A DNA stretch of 64,000 bases from NCBI RefSeq assembly GCF_001648775.1, contig NZ_LVEJ01000016.1, positions 248,001 through 312,000 of the forward strand. The letters run 5' to 3'. A program made the translations under genes and the position numbers. Within the stretch, counting starts at the first letter, position 1. Each line of letters begins with the position of its first letter. A model generated the notes under the pieces. It was not told where the DNA came from. It saw only the letters and a program-made list of their open reading frames with translations, and did not search any database. Origin of the DNA: Pseudomonas fluorescens (GTDB lineage: Bacteria > Pseudomonadota > Gammaproteobacteria > Pseudomonadales > Pseudomonadaceae). Below are positions 50,299 through 59,023 of this stretch, piece after piece.

Positions 50299-50324
50299 CA
50301 AAAACCGCCCAAATGAGGGCGGTT
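50299..50324 (-). terminator. Rho-independent terminator after katA
   Basis: Stem AACCGCCC (50303-50310) with GGGCGGTT (50317-50324), a six-base loop and, on the minus strand, a T run after the stem. It begins 12 bases after the katA stop and separates katA from ftnA. Confidence 0.85.
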
Positions 50325-50335
50325 CTGCTTCTCGT

Positions 50336-51790
50336 TTAGACTTCGTTAAGCTGTACGTTGAGCAGCTTTGCGATTGCTTCTCCATACGCCGGATCGGCTT
50401 TGTAGAAGTGTTGCAGCTGGCGATCGACAACATCACTGGAAACACCACCCATCGCACCGGCGATGTTGCTGACCAGCAGGGCTTTCTGCTCGTCACTCAT
50501 CAGACGGAACAGTGCACCGGCGTGGCTGTAGTAATCAGTGTCTTCACGGTGATCGTAGCGATCAGCAGCACCGTTCAAGGCGAGCGCAGGCTCAGCGTAA
50601 CGCGGTGCTTGTTTTGGCGCTTCGGTGTAGCTGTTCGGCTCGTAGTTAGGCGCAGAACCGCCGTTGCTGCCGAAGGCCATCGAGCCGTCACGCTGGTAAG
50701 TGTTGACCGGGCTGCGCGGAGCATTCACCGGGAGTTGCTGGTGATTGGTGCCCACACGGTAGCGGTGGGCATCGGCGTAAGCGAATACGCGACCTTGCAG
50801 CATGCGGTCTGGCGAGAGACCAACACCTGGCACCATGTTGCTTGGGCCGAATGCGGCTTGTTCGACTTCAGCGAAATAGTTGAGCGGGTTGCGGTTCAGT
50901 TCCAGTTCACCCACTTCGATCAGCGGAAATTCCTTTTGCGACCAGGTTTTGGTCACATCGAACGGGTTCTCGTAGTGCGCCGCGGCCTGGGCCTCGGTCA
51001 TGATCTGAATGCAGACGCGCCATTTCGGGAAGTCACCGCGCTCGATTGCCTCAAACAGATCGCGCTGAGCGTAGTCTGGATCCGTCCCCGCCAGACGCGA
51101 TGCATCGGCCGGCGCAAGGTTCTTGATACCTTGCTTGGTTTTGTAGTGCCACTTGACCCAGTGACGCTCACCTTTAGCGCTGATCAGGCTGTAGGTGTGA
51201 CTGCCGAAGCCGTGCATATGGCGATAGCCGTCAGGAATGCCGCGGTCGGAGAACAGAATCGTGACCTGGTGAAGCGCCTCAGGCGAATGCGACCAGAAAT
51301 CCCACATCATCTGCGCGCTTTTCAGGTTGCTTTGCGGCAGACGTTTTTGCGTGTGGATGAAATCAGGGAATTTCAGTGGATCGCGAATGAAGAATACCGG
51401 CGTGTTGTTGCCAACAATGTCCCAGTTACCTTCTTCGGTGTAGAACTTCAGCGCAAAGCCGCGTGGATCACGTTCAGTGTCGGCCGAGCCGCGCTCGCCA
51501 CCCACTGTGGAGAAACGCAGAAACGTTGGAGTTTGTTTGCCGACAGTTTCGAACAGTTTGGCGCTGCTGTACTCGGTAATGTCGCGAGTCACCGTGAAGG
51601 TACCGTAAGCGCCCGAGCCTTTAGCGTGCACGCGGCGCTCAGGGATGTTTTCACGGTTGAAATGGGCAAGCTTCTCGAGCAGGTGAAAATCGTCGAGCAG
51701 CAGCGGGCCACGTGGGCCGGCGGAGCGAGAATTCTGGTTATCAGCGACAGGTGCGCCACTGGCGGTCGTAAGCGTTTTGATCTGGCTCAT
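50336..51790 (-). CDS. katA: Catalase KatA (monofunctional haem catalase)
   Basis: The 484-residue small-subunit catalase breaks down hydrogen peroxide. It has the distal His in RVHAKGSGAYG (H55) with a catalytic Asn in DIVGNNTPVFF, and the proximal haem Tyr in RVFAYADAHRYRVGTNH. The clade-3 NADPH-binding core is intact. Length and order match P. aeruginosa KatA. No signal peptide is present. It lies between rplQ and ftnA, linking peroxide and iron handling at the end of the ribosomal cluster, and has its own control region (51791-51984). Confidence 0.97.
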   Translation of the reverse strand: MSQIKTLTTASGAPVADNQNSRSAGPRGPLLLDDFHLLEKLAHFNRENIPERRVHAKGSGAYGTFTVTRDITEYSSAKLFETVGKQTPTFLRFSTVGGERGSADTERDPRGFALKFYTEEGNWDIVGNNTPVFFIRDPLKFPDFIHTQKRLPQSNLKSAQMMWDFWSHSPEALHQVTILFSDRGIPDGYRHMHGFGSHTYSLISAKGERHWVKWHYKTKQGIKNLAPADASRLAGTDPDYAQRDLFEAIERGDFPKWRVCIQIMTEAQAAAHYENPFDVTKTWSQKEFPLIEVGELELNRNPLNYFAEVEQAAFGPSNMVPGVGLSPDRMLQGRVFAYADAHRYRVGTNHQQLPVNAPRSPVNTYQRDGSMAFGSNGGSAPNYEPNSYTEAPKQAPRYAEPALALNGAADRYDHREDTDYYSHAGALFRLMSDEQKALLVSNIAGAMGGVSSDVVDRQLQHFYKADPAYGEAIAKLLNVQLNEV

Positions 51791-51899
51791 ACGGTCTTCT
51801 TCCTCTGTCAGTCTTGAAACTGCCGGCTAATCGGCTTGCTGAGAAGTATTGATCATCCATGTGACAGCCACAAATTCATTAACTTGCGGGCATCGATAG

Positions 51900-51914
51900 A
51901 TAATTACTAATTAT
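51900..51914. promoter_or_regulatory. Perfect AT-rich palindrome upstream of katA
   Basis: ATAATTACTAATTAT is a 7-1-7 perfect inverted repeat 110 bases before the katA start. It resembles the AT-rich arms of Fur-type sites (GATAAT/ATTATC) without fitting the full 19-base consensus. The regulator is not decided. Confidence 0.35.
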
Positions 51915-51984
51915 GTTTCCCAGCACATAGTGACAACAGGAAGGTGTCAGAAGCTTGTATGAACCGCGCGTTTTCTTGCGGACA

Positions 51985-52010
51985 TAAAAAACCGGGCACT
52001 AGGCCCGGTT
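51985..52010 (-). terminator. Rho-independent terminator of the alpha operon (after rplQ)
   Basis: Stem AACCGGGC (51990-51997) with GCCCGGTT (52003-52010) and a five-base loop. The minus strand then has a run of six or more T residues. It is 21 bases from the rplQ stop and separates the ribosomal operon from katA. Confidence 0.9.
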
Positions 52011-52030
52011 CTTCGTTTCAGACTGACGTC

Positions 52031-52417
52031 TTACTCGGCGGATACAGCTTCGCCAGCAGTAGCACGATCAACCAACTCGACGTACGCCATAGGCGCGTTG
52101 TCGCCAGCGCGGAAACCGCACTTGAGGATGCGCAGGTAGCCACCCTCACGGGTAGCGTAACGCTTGCCCAGGTCGTTGAAGAGCTTACCAACGATAGCTT
52201 TCGAACGAGTACGGTCGAAAGCCAGACGGCGGTTAGCCAGGCTGTCTGTCTTGGCCAGAGTGATCAGCGGCTCAGCAACGCGACGCAGTTCTTTGGCTTT
52301 TGGCAGAGTAGTTTTGATCAGCTCGTGCTCGAACAGCGACACCGCCATGTTTTGGAACATGGCCTTGCGGTGCGAGCTGGTGCGGCTCAGGTGACGACCA
52401 CTTTTACGATGACGCAT
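52031..52417 (-). CDS. rplQ: 50S ribosomal protein L17
   Basis: L17 lies near the exit tunnel of the large subunit. The 128-residue protein begins [56 protein letters not shown], the family signature, and ends in an Ala/Glu-rich tail. It is the last gene of the alpha operon, 42 bases after rpoA, and is followed by a terminator. Confidence 0.99.
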
Positions 52418-52459
52418 GGTTCATTCCTTACCAAACACTACGTTCGGTGATTACGACGA

Positions 52460-53461
52460 TCAGGCAGTCGCCTTGTCGTCCTTCTTAAGACTTGCAGGCG
52501 GCCAGTTGTCGAGGCGCATGCCGAGGGACAGACCGCGGGAGGCCAGAACGTCCTTGATTTCAGTCAAGGATTTCTTGCCCAGGTTCGGAGTCTTCAACAG
52601 CTCTACTTCGGTACGCTGAATCAGGTCACCGATGTAGTAGATGTTTTCCGCCTTAAGGCAGTTAGCCGAACGTACAGTCAGTTCCAGATCGTCAACCGGG
52701 CGAAGCAGGATCGGATCGATCTCGTCTTCCTGCTCGACAACCACTGGCTCACTGTCACCTTTGAGGTCGACGAACGCAGCCAACTGCTGTTGCAGGATGG
52801 TTGCAGCGCGGCGGATAGCCTCTTCAGGATCCAGAGTACCGTTGGTTTCCAGATCAATAACCAGCTTGTCCAGGTTGGTACGCTGCTCGACACGGGCGTT
52901 TTCCACCACGTATGCGATACGGCGAACCGGGCTGAACGAAGAGTCAAGCTGCAAGCGACCGATGCTGCGGCTTTCGTCTTCATCGCTCTGACGCGAGTCG
53001 GCTGGTTCATAACCACGACCACGAGCTACGGTGAGCTTCATGTTCAGGGCGCCGTTAGACGCCAGGTTAGCGATTACGTGATCGGGATTAACGATCTCGA
53101 CATCATGATCCAGCTGAATATCGGCAGCGGTAACCACCCCCGAACCCTTCTTCGACAAGGTCAGCGTAACTTCGTCACGACCGTGCAGCTTGATGGCCAG
53201 ACCTTTAAGGTTCAACAGGATTTCAATTACGTCTTCCTGTACACCTTCGATGGCGCTGTACTCGTGGAGCACACCGTCAATCTCGGCCTCGACTACTGCG
53301 CAGCCGGGCATTGAGGACAACAGGATGCGGCGCAGCGCGTTGCCCAGGGTGTGGCCAAAACCACGCTCGAGAGGCTCGAGAGTGATCTTGGCGCGGGTTG
53401 GACTGACAACCTGCACATCAATGTGGCGGGGTGTCAGGAACTCATTTACCGAAATCTGCAT
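52460..53461 (-). CDS. rpoA: RNA polymerase subunit alpha
   Basis: RpoA starts assembly of RNA polymerase and contacts activators and UP elements. The 333-residue protein has the N-terminal dimerisation domain (RAKITLEPLERGFGHTLGNALRRILLSSMPG), a linker near residue 235, and the helix-hairpin-helix C-terminal domain (RSANCLKAENIYYIGDLIQRTEVELLKTPNLGKKSLTEIKDVLASRGLSLGMRL). The length fits pseudomonads. It lies in the usual order rpsM-rpsK-rpsD-rpoA-rplQ. Confidence 0.99.
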   Translation of the reverse strand: MQISVNEFLTPRHIDVQVVSPTRAKITLEPLERGFGHTLGNALRRILLSSMPGCAVVEAEIDGVLHEYSAIEGVQEDVIEILLNLKGLAIKLHGRDEVTLTLSKKGSGVVTAADIQLDHDVEIVNPDHVIANLASNGALNMKLTVARGRGYEPADSRQSDEDESRSIGRLQLDSSFSPVRRIAYVVENARVEQRTNLDKLVIDLETNGTLDPEEAIRRAATILQQQLAAFVDLKGDSEPVVVEQEDEIDPILLRPVDDLELTVRSANCLKAENIYYIGDLIQRTEVELLKTPNLGKKSLTEIKDVLASRGLSLGMRLDNWPPASLKKDDKATA

Positions 53462-53483
53462 GGATGCACCTATTTTCTAGCCC

Positions 53484-54104
53484 TTACTTGGAGTAGAGCT
53501 CGACAATCAGGCTTTCGTTGATGTCGGCGGACAGATCACTGCGAGCAGGAACGTTCTTGAAAACGCCCGACTTCTTCTCAGTGTCTACTTCTACCCATTC
53601 TACGCGGCCACGTTGGGCACACAGATCGAGAGCTTGGACAATGCGAAGTTGGTTTTTTGCTTTCTCGCGAACTGCAACCACGTCACCAGCACGAACCTGA
53701 TACGACGGAACGTTTACGGTCTGACCGTTAACGCTGATCGACTTGTGCGATACCAGCTGGCGGGATTCGGCACGAGTCGAACCAAAGCCCATACGGTATA
53801 CAACGTTGTCCAGACGGCATTCGAGCAGTTGCAGCAGGTTTTCACCGGTTGCACCTTTCTTGCCAGCAGCTTCTTTGTAGTAGCCGCTGAATTGACGCTC
53901 GAGAACGCCGTAGATACGACGGACCTTCTGCTTTTCACGCAGTTGGGTGCCGTAGTCGGACTGGCGACCGCGGCGTTGGCCGTGGATACCAGGTGCTGCT
54001 TCAATGTTGCACTTCGATTCGATCGCGCGCACGCCGCTCTTCAGAAAGAGATCGGTGCCTTCGCGACGAGCGAGTTTGCATTTTGGACCAATGTAACGAG
54101 CCAT
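53484..54104 (-). CDS. rpsD: 30S ribosomal protein S4
   Basis: S4 is a primary 16S rRNA-binding protein, and in E. coli it is also the repressor of the alpha operon. The 206-residue protein has the N-terminal ARYIGPKCKLARREG segment and an S4 RNA-binding domain with RLDNVVYRMGFGSTRAESRQLVSHKSISVNGQTVNVPSYQVRAGD. The zinc-type Cys set of some S4 proteins is reduced here, with single Cys residues in GPKCKL and ESKCN. Confidence 0.99.
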   Translation of the reverse strand: MARYIGPKCKLARREGTDLFLKSGVRAIESKCNIEAAPGIHGQRRGRQSDYGTQLREKQKVRRIYGVLERQFSGYYKEAAGKKGATGENLLQLLECRLDNVVYRMGFGSTRAESRQLVSHKSISVNGQTVNVPSYQVRAGDVVAVREKAKNQLRIVQALDLCAQRGRVEWVEVDTEKKSGVFKNVPARSDLSADINESLIVELYSK

Positions 54105-54122
54105 TCTTTACAATCTCCTGGA

Positions 54123-54512
54123 TTACACGCGGCGCTTCTTCGGCGGACGGCACCCGTTGTGCGGGATTGGCGTCACGTCGGTGATGCTGGCGATCTTATA
54201 GCCACAGCCGTTCAATGCACGGACAGCGGACTCACGACCTGGACCTGGACCCTTGACATTAACGTCGAGGTTTTTCAGGCCATATTCCAGCGCAGCTTGA
54301 CCAGCACGTTCAGCAGCTACTTGAGCAGCAAACGGGGTGGACTTGCGGGAACCGCGGAAACCCGAACCACCGGAGGTAGCCCAAGAAAGCGCGTTACCTT
54401 GACGGTCGGTGATGGTCACGATGGTGTTGTTAAAAGAAGCATGGATGTGGGCGATGCCATCAACCACTGTCTTTTTAACTTTTTTACGAGGACGAGCAGC
54501 AGGTTTTGCCAT
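54123..54512 (-). CDS. rpsK: 30S ribosomal protein S11
   Basis: S11 forms part of the platform of the small subunit near the decoding region. The 129-residue protein has a basic N-terminus (MAKPAARPRKKVKKTV), then GIAHIHASFNNTIVTITDRQGNALSWATSGGSGFRGSRKSTPFAAQVAAE and the C-terminal DVTPIPHNGCRPPKKRRV, all canonical. Confidence 0.99.
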   Translation of the reverse strand: MAKPAARPRKKVKKTVVDGIAHIHASFNNTIVTITDRQGNALSWATSGGSGFRGSRKSTPFAAQVAAERAGQAALEYGLKNLDVNVKGPGPGRESAVRALNGCGYKIASITDVTPIPHNGCRPPKKRRV

Positions 54513-54542
54513 GATTAATTTCCTGTCGATTCGCGTGGGCGA

Positions 54543-54899
54543 TTACTTGCGGATCGGCTTACGCGGACCTTTACGGGTACGCGCGTTAGTCTTGGTACGC
54601 TGACCGCGTACTGGAAGACCACGACGATGACGCAGACCACGGTAGCAACCGAGGTCCATCAAACGCTTGATTTTCATGTTGATTTCGCGACGCAGGTCAC
54701 CTTCAGTGGTGAACTTCGCCACTTCGCCACGCAACTGCTCAATCTGCTCGTCGCTCAGATCTTTGATCTTTGCGGCTGGGTTTACCCCAGTCACTGCGCA
54801 AATTTTCTGCGCAGTAGTGCGACCAACACCATAGATGTAGGTCAGCGAGATAACAGTGTGCTTGTTATCTGGAATGTTAACGCCTGCAATACGGGCCAT
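54543..54899 (-). CDS. rpsM: 30S ribosomal protein S13
   Basis: S13 sits at the head of the small subunit and contacts P-site tRNA and the large subunit. The 118-residue protein starts MARIAGVNIPDNKHTVISLTYIYGVGRTTAQKIC and ends in the basic GLRHRRGLPVRGQRTKTNARTRKGPRKPIRK tail. It is the first gene of the alpha operon and is preceded by a good promoter at 54959-54987. Confidence 0.99.
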   Translation of the reverse strand: MARIAGVNIPDNKHTVISLTYIYGVGRTTAQKICAVTGVNPAAKIKDLSDEQIEQLRGEVAKFTTEGDLRREINMKIKRLMDLGCYRGLRHRRGLPVRGQRTKTNARTRKGPRKPIRK

Positions 54900-54958
54900 T
54901 CAGTGGGACTCCAATTGACAGCTACCTACGCCCCGGAAGCCAAGAAATAGGGCGCGAG

Positions 54959-54987
54959 ATAATATCGCTGTAATAACAAATAATCAA
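54959..54987 (-). promoter_or_regulatory. Alpha operon promoter upstream of rpsM
   Basis: Read on the minus strand, TTGATT (54987-54982) is followed after exactly 17 bases by TATTAT (54964-54959). Transcription would begin near 54952 and give a leader of about 50 bases before rpsM. Its -35 box directly abuts the terminator hairpin of the preceding spc operon. Confidence 0.7.
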
Positions 54988-55011
54988 CCCGGCAGCGCAC
55001 TAGCTGCCGGG
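54981..55011 (-). terminator. Hairpin at the end of the spc operon (after rpmJ)
   Basis: Stem CCCGGCAGC (54988-54996) with GCTGCCGGG (55003-55011) and a six-base loop. The minus-strand tail TTGATTATTT is only partly T-rich, so termination may be incomplete and let some transcripts run into the alpha operon. Confidence 0.65.
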
Positions 55012-55028
55012 CTTCAAGCGGATCACAC

Positions 55029-55145
55029 TCAGCCTTGGCGCTGTTTGTGACGCGGTTCCGCGCTGCAAATTACTCGAACAACACCTTCGCGGCGAATAAT
55101 CTTGCAGTTACGGCACAGCTTTTTCACCGATGCACGAACTTTCAT
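55029..55145 (-). CDS. rpmJ: 50S ribosomal protein L36
   Basis: This 38-residue gene, read from the ATG at 55145 to the TGA at 55029, encodes [20 protein letters not shown] and then [18 protein letters not shown]. The zinc-ribbon type set of three Cys and one His (CRNC ... C ... H) marks it as the zinc-binding (C+) form. It follows secY as usual and ends the spc operon. Confidence 0.97.
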
Positions 55146-55172
55146 CACCAACTCCTCGAACCTTATGGGTAC

Positions 55173-56501
55173 TCAGCGCAACATGCCGCTGCCGTAACCC
55201 TTCAGGTTGGCTTTCTTCATCAGGGATTCGTACTGGTGCGAAACGAGGTGCGATTGTACTTGGGACATGAAGTCCATCACAACCACGACCACGATCAGCA
55301 ACGAGGTCCCGCCAAGGTAGAACGGAACGTTTGCTGCAACCACCAGGAACTGGGGCAACAGGCACACGGCCGTCATGTAAAGAGCACCGAACATGGTCAA
55401 GCGAGTCAGAACGCCATCAATGTAGCGCGCAGACTGCTCACCTGGACGGATGCCCGGAATAAAGGCACCGGACTTCTTCAGGTTTTCCGCTACGTCTTTC
55501 GGATTGAACATCAACGCCGTATAGAAGAAGCAGAAGAAAATAATCCCTGCACTAAACAGCAGAATATTCAACGGCTGACCAGGAGCGATCGACTGCGAGA
55601 TGTCCTGCAACCAGCCCATACCTTCAGACTGACCGAACCAGGCACCCAACGAAGCCGGGAACAGCAAAATGCTGCTCGCGAAAATAGCCGGAATAACGCC
55701 GGCCATGTTCACCTTCAACGGCAAGTGGCTAGTCTGCGCAGCAAAAACCTTACGGCCCTGCTGACGCTTGGCGTAGTGAACAGCGATACGACGCTGACCA
55801 CGCTCAATGAACACCACGAAACCGATAATCGCTACTGCCAGCAAACCGATGGCAACCAAGGCGAAGATGTTGATATCACCCTGACGCGCAGACTCGAAAG
55901 ACTGCCCGATTGCTCTCGGAAGACCGGCGACGATACCCGAAAAAATCAACATCGAGATACCGTTGCCTACACCACGCTCAGTAATCTGCTCACCCAGCCA
56001 CATCATGAACATCGCACCAGCCACAAATGTGGATACCGCGACGAAATGGAAGCCAAAGTCACCAGTGAACGCAACGCCCTGCCCCGCCAGACCAATGGAC
56101 ATGCCAATAGCCTGAACGAGAGCGAGGACGACGGTGCCGTAGCGGGTGTACTGGCTGATCTTGCGACGGCCAGCTTCACCTTCCTTCTTCAACTGCTCCA
56201 GCTGCGGGCTGACGGCTGTCATCAGTTGCATGATGATCGATGCCGAAATGTACGGCATGATCCCCAGTGCAAAGATGCTCATCCGTTCCAGCGCGCCGCC
56301 GGAGAACATGTTGAACAAGCTAAGAATGGTCCCCTCATTCTGTCGAAACAGGTCTGCGAGTCGGTCCGGGTTAATACCTGGAACCGGGATGTGTGCGCCT
56401 ATTCGGTAGACGATAATCGCCAGGAACAGAAAACGCAGACGAGCCCAGAGTTCAGACATACCGCCTTTGCCGAGCGCAGAGAGAGCACCTTGCTTAGCCA
56501 T
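55173..56501 (-). CDS. secY: Protein translocase channel subunit SecY
   Basis: SecY forms the protein-conducting channel of the Sec translocon with SecE and SecG. The 442-residue protein has ten membrane helices, the plug region after helix 1, and ALGIMPYISASIIMQLM, GQGVAFTG and VNMAGVIPAIFASSILLFPASL. A conserved C-terminal YESLMKKANLKGYG follows. Its ATG directly abuts the rplO stop (no bases between), so the two are coupled. It is in its usual place in the spc operon. Confidence 0.99.
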   Translation of the reverse strand: MAKQGALSALGKGGMSELWARLRFLFLAIIVYRIGAHIPVPGINPDRLADLFRQNEGTILSLFNMFSGGALERMSIFALGIMPYISASIIMQLMTAVSPQLEQLKKEGEAGRRKISQYTRYGTVVLALVQAIGMSIGLAGQGVAFTGDFGFHFVAVSTFVAGAMFMMWLGEQITERGVGNGISMLIFSGIVAGLPRAIGQSFESARQGDINIFALVAIGLLAVAIIGFVVFIERGQRRIAVHYAKRQQGRKVFAAQTSHLPLKVNMAGVIPAIFASSILLFPASLGAWFGQSEGMGWLQDISQSIAPGQPLNILLFSAGIIFFCFFYTALMFNPKDVAENLKKSGAFIPGIRPGEQSARYIDGVLTRLTMFGALYMTAVCLLPQFLVVAANVPFYLGGTSLLIVVVVVMDFMSQVQSHLVSHQYESLMKKANLKGYGSGMLR

Positions 56502-56939
56502 TTATTCCTCGAACTTGCCGCCAGCTGCTTCGATAGCCGCACGCGCACCTTTGGTGGCGCCGATTCCCTTGCCGATAGTGACAGCGCGAGTCACTTCACC
56601 GGACAGCATGATTTTCACACGCTGTACGTTGACGTTGATCACGTTGGCATCTTTCAGGGACTGCACGGTGACGATGTCGCCTTCCACTTTAGCCAGCTCG
56701 GACAGACGCACTTCTGCGCGGTCCATGGCTTTCAGGGAAACGAAACCGAACTTCGGCAGGCGACGATGCAGCGGCTGTTGACCGCCTTCAAAGCCTGGAG
56801 CAATGGTGCCACCGGAGCGGGAGGTTTGACCTTTGTGACCACGGCCACCAGTCTTACCCAAACCGCTACCGATACCACGGCCCGGACGATGCTTTTCGCG
56901 ACGGGAACCCGGCGCTGGACTCAGATCATTGAGTTTCAT
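56502..56939 (-). CDS. rplO: 50S ribosomal protein L15
   Basis: L15 binds 23S rRNA late in assembly. The 145-residue protein begins MKLNDLSPAPGSRREKHRPGRGIGSGLGKTGGRGHKGQTSRSG, the Gly-rich family signature. It continues with GFEGGQQPLHRRLPKFGF and ends in AAIEAAGGKFEE. It lies immediately before secY and three bases after the rpmD stop. Confidence 0.99.
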   Translation of the reverse strand: MKLNDLSPAPGSRREKHRPGRGIGSGLGKTGGRGHKGQTSRSGGTIAPGFEGGQQPLHRRLPKFGFVSLKAMDRAEVRLSELAKVEGDIVTVQSLKDANVINVNVQRVKIMLSGEVTRAVTIGKGIGATKGARAAIEAAGGKFEE

Positions 56940-56942
56940 CGA

Positions 56943-57119
56943 TTAACCCTCGACACGCAGCATGTAGTAAGCCTTGTTGATCATCCCGCGATTCTCGGGA
57001 GTATCCTGGACTTCTACAGTGTGACCGATGCGACGCAGACCCAAACCCTTAACGCACAATTTGTGGTTAGGGATGCGGCCGGTCATGCTTTTGATCAGCG
57101 TTACTTTAACGGTAGCCAT
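56943..57119 (-). CDS. rpmD: 50S ribosomal protein L30
   Basis: This short gene reads from the ATG at 57119 to the TAA at 56943 and encodes 58 residues: [20 protein letters not shown] followed by [20 protein letters not shown] and a closing AYYMLRVEG. These are typical of bacterial L30. It fills the space between rpsE and rplO, the expected place in the spc operon. Confidence 0.97.
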
Positions 57120-57121
57120 GA

Positions 57122-57622
57122 TCAGAAGATCTCCTTGACGCTTTTGCCACGCTTGGCGGCAATGGATTCAGGAGACTGCATAGCTTTCAAACCTTTGAAA
57201 GTGGCGTGAACCACGTTTACCGGGTTAGTCGAGCCGTAGCACTTGGCCAGAACGTTCTGAACGCCAGCAACTTCGAGGACAGCACGCATAGCGCCGCCAG
57301 CGATGATACCGGTACCTTCAGAAGCAGGCTGCATGTACACCTTCGAAGCGCCATGAGCGGACTTCATTGCGTACTGCAGAGTGGTGCCGTTCAGATCAAC
57401 TTGGATCATGTTGCGGCGAGCAGCTTCCATTGCCTTCTGGATCGCAGCAGGCACTTCACGCGACTTGCCACGGCCGAAGCCAACACGCCCTTTACCATCA
57501 CCAACCACGGTCAACGCGGTGAAAGTGAAGATACGGCCGCCTTTAACGGTTTTGGCTACGCGGTTAACTTGAACCAGCTTCTCAATGTAGCCTTCGTCGC
57601 GCTTTTGGTCGTTATTTGACAT
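57122..57622 (-). CDS. rpsE: 30S ribosomal protein S5
   Basis: S5 contributes to mRNA entry and decoding accuracy. The 166-residue protein has [58 protein letters not shown] and [36 protein letters not shown], both canonical. It is two bases from rpmD and three bases from rplR. Confidence 0.99.
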
Positions 57623-57625
57623 AAC

Positions 57626-57976
57626 TTAGAACTCCAGCCCAGCTTCACGAGCAGCATCAGCCAGCGCTTTAACGCGGCCGTGGTACTTGAAGCCAGAGCG
57701 GTCGAAAGCCACTTGCGAGACGCCAGCGGCCTTAGCACGCGTAGCGACCAGCTGGCCAACCTTTGTGGCCGCGTCGATGTTGCCAGTGGCGCCATCACGC
57801 AGTTCTTTATCCAAAGTCGAGGCGCTTGCCAGGACTTTGTTGCCGTCGGCCGAGATGACCTGGGCGTAGATGTGCTGCGACGAGCGGAACACGCAGAGAC
57901 GCACGACTTCGAGTTCGTGCATTTTCAGGCGTGCTTTGCGAGCGCGACGCAGTCGAGTAACTTTTTTGTCGGTCAT
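57626..57976 (-). CDS. rplR: 50S ribosomal protein L18
   Basis: L18 binds 5S rRNA with L5 and helps attach it to the large subunit. The 116-residue protein has a basic N-terminus (RLRRARKARLKMHELEVVRLCVFRSSQHIYAQVI) and the C-terminal GVSQVAFDRSGFKYHGRVKALADAAREAGLEF signature. Confidence 0.99.
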   Translation of the reverse strand: MTDKKVTRLRRARKARLKMHELEVVRLCVFRSSQHIYAQVISADGNKVLASASTLDKELRDGATGNIDAATKVGQLVATRAKAAGVSQVAFDRSGFKYHGRVKALADAAREAGLEF

Positions 57977-57986
57977 TTGCTATGCC

Positions 57987-58520
57987 CTACTTCTTCTTGG
58001 CTTCTTTACGACGGACGACTTCGTCCGCGTAGCGCACACCTTTGCCTTTGTACGGCTCTGGTGGACGGAAGTCGCGGATCTCAGCGGCCACTTGACCTAC
58101 CAGCTGCTTGTCGATGCCCTTGATCAGGATATCGGTCTGGCTAGGAGTCTCAGCGGTGATGCCTTCCGGCAGTTCGTAATCCACTGGGTGCGAGAAGCCA
58201 AGGGCAAGGTTCAAAACCGTGCCTTTTGCTTGCGCTTTGTAACCAACACCGACCAGCTGGAGCTTACGCTCGAAGCCTTGGCTTACGCCTTGGACCATGT
58301 TGTTTACCAACGCACGCGTGGTACCGGCCATTGCGCGAGTTTGTTGATCGCCATTGCGAGCAGCGAAACGCAGCTCACCAGCTTCTTCAACAATCTCAAC
58401 GGACGAATGGATGTTCAGTTCAAGAGTACCCTTGGCACCCTTCACCGAAAGCTGTTGGCCTGCGAATTTTACTTCGACACCGGCTGGCAGCTTAACGGGG
58501 TTCTTAGCGACGCGAGACAT
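57987..58520 (-). CDS. rplF: 50S ribosomal protein L6
   Basis: L6 lies near the factor-binding site of the large subunit. The 177-residue protein has two related domains and the C-terminal signature GKGVRYADEVVRRKEAKKK. It also has LQLVGVGYKAQAKGTVLNLALGFSHPVDYELPEG. It starts at an ATG giving MSRVAKNPVKLPAGVEV. Confidence 0.99.
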   Translation of the reverse strand: MSRVAKNPVKLPAGVEVKFAGQQLSVKGAKGTLELNIHSSVEIVEEAGELRFAARNGDQQTRAMAGTTRALVNNMVQGVSQGFERKLQLVGVGYKAQAKGTVLNLALGFSHPVDYELPEGITAETPSQTDILIKGIDKQLVGQVAAEIRDFRPPEPYKGKGVRYADEVVRRKEAKKK

Positions 58521-58532
58521 GCTTATCCCCCC

Positions 58533-58925
58533 TTAGAACACAGTGCAAAGAACTTCGCCGCCGACACCGGCAGCGCGCGCAGCACGATCCGTCATCACAC
58601 CTTTGTTGGTGGAGACGATAGACACGCCAAGACCGCCACGAACTTTCGGCAGATCTTCAACGGACTTGTACTGACGCAGGCCTGGACGACTAACGCGCTT
58701 CACTTCTTCGATAACCGGACGGCCTTCGAAGTACTTCAGCTCGATGGACAACGACGGCTTAGCGTCGGTGGTGATCTGAAAATCCGCGATGTAACCTTCG
58801 TCCTTCAGGACTTTTGCTACAGCCACCTTCAGCGTGGAAGACGGCATGCTTACGACAGACTTTTCAGCCATCTGGGCATTACGGATTCGAGTTAGCATGT
58901 CCGCTAACGGGTCCTGCATACTCAT
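58533..58925 (-). CDS. rpsH: 30S ribosomal protein S8
   Basis: S8 is a primary 16S rRNA-binding protein and in E. coli the feedback regulator of the spc operon. The 130-residue protein has MSMQDPLADMLTRIRNAQMAEKSVVSMPSSTLKVAVAKVLKDEGYI and the C-terminal VRGGLGVSIVSTNKGVMTDRAARAAGVGGEVLCTVF. An unusually long 209-base non-coding stretch with its own promoter precedes it, unlike the tight spacing elsewhere in the operon. Confidence 0.99.
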   Translation of the reverse strand: MSMQDPLADMLTRIRNAQMAEKSVVSMPSSTLKVAVAKVLKDEGYIADFQITTDAKPSLSIELKYFEGRPVIEEVKRVSRPGLRQYKSVEDLPKVRGGLGVSIVSTNKGVMTDRAARAAGVGGEVLCTVF

Positions 58926-59023
58926 GGGCTAGACGCTCCTAATACAGAAAAATTAGCCTTGCGGCTACTACTTGTCGCCGAGAACTTCCGGGCATGAAAA
59001 ACACGGGCTCAGGCGAGCCGGTC

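Noticed and set aside
51896..51910. OxyR-like ATAG-N7-CTAA upstream of katA
   Set aside because: Only two of the four tetranucleotides at 11-base spacing are present. Those before and after (TGCG, TCCC) do not match.
55035..57209. 724-codon plus-strand frame across rpmJ, secY, rplO and rpmD
   Set aside because: It covers several conserved minus-strand ribosomal genes, and its translation is low-complexity and His/Gln/Arg-rich.
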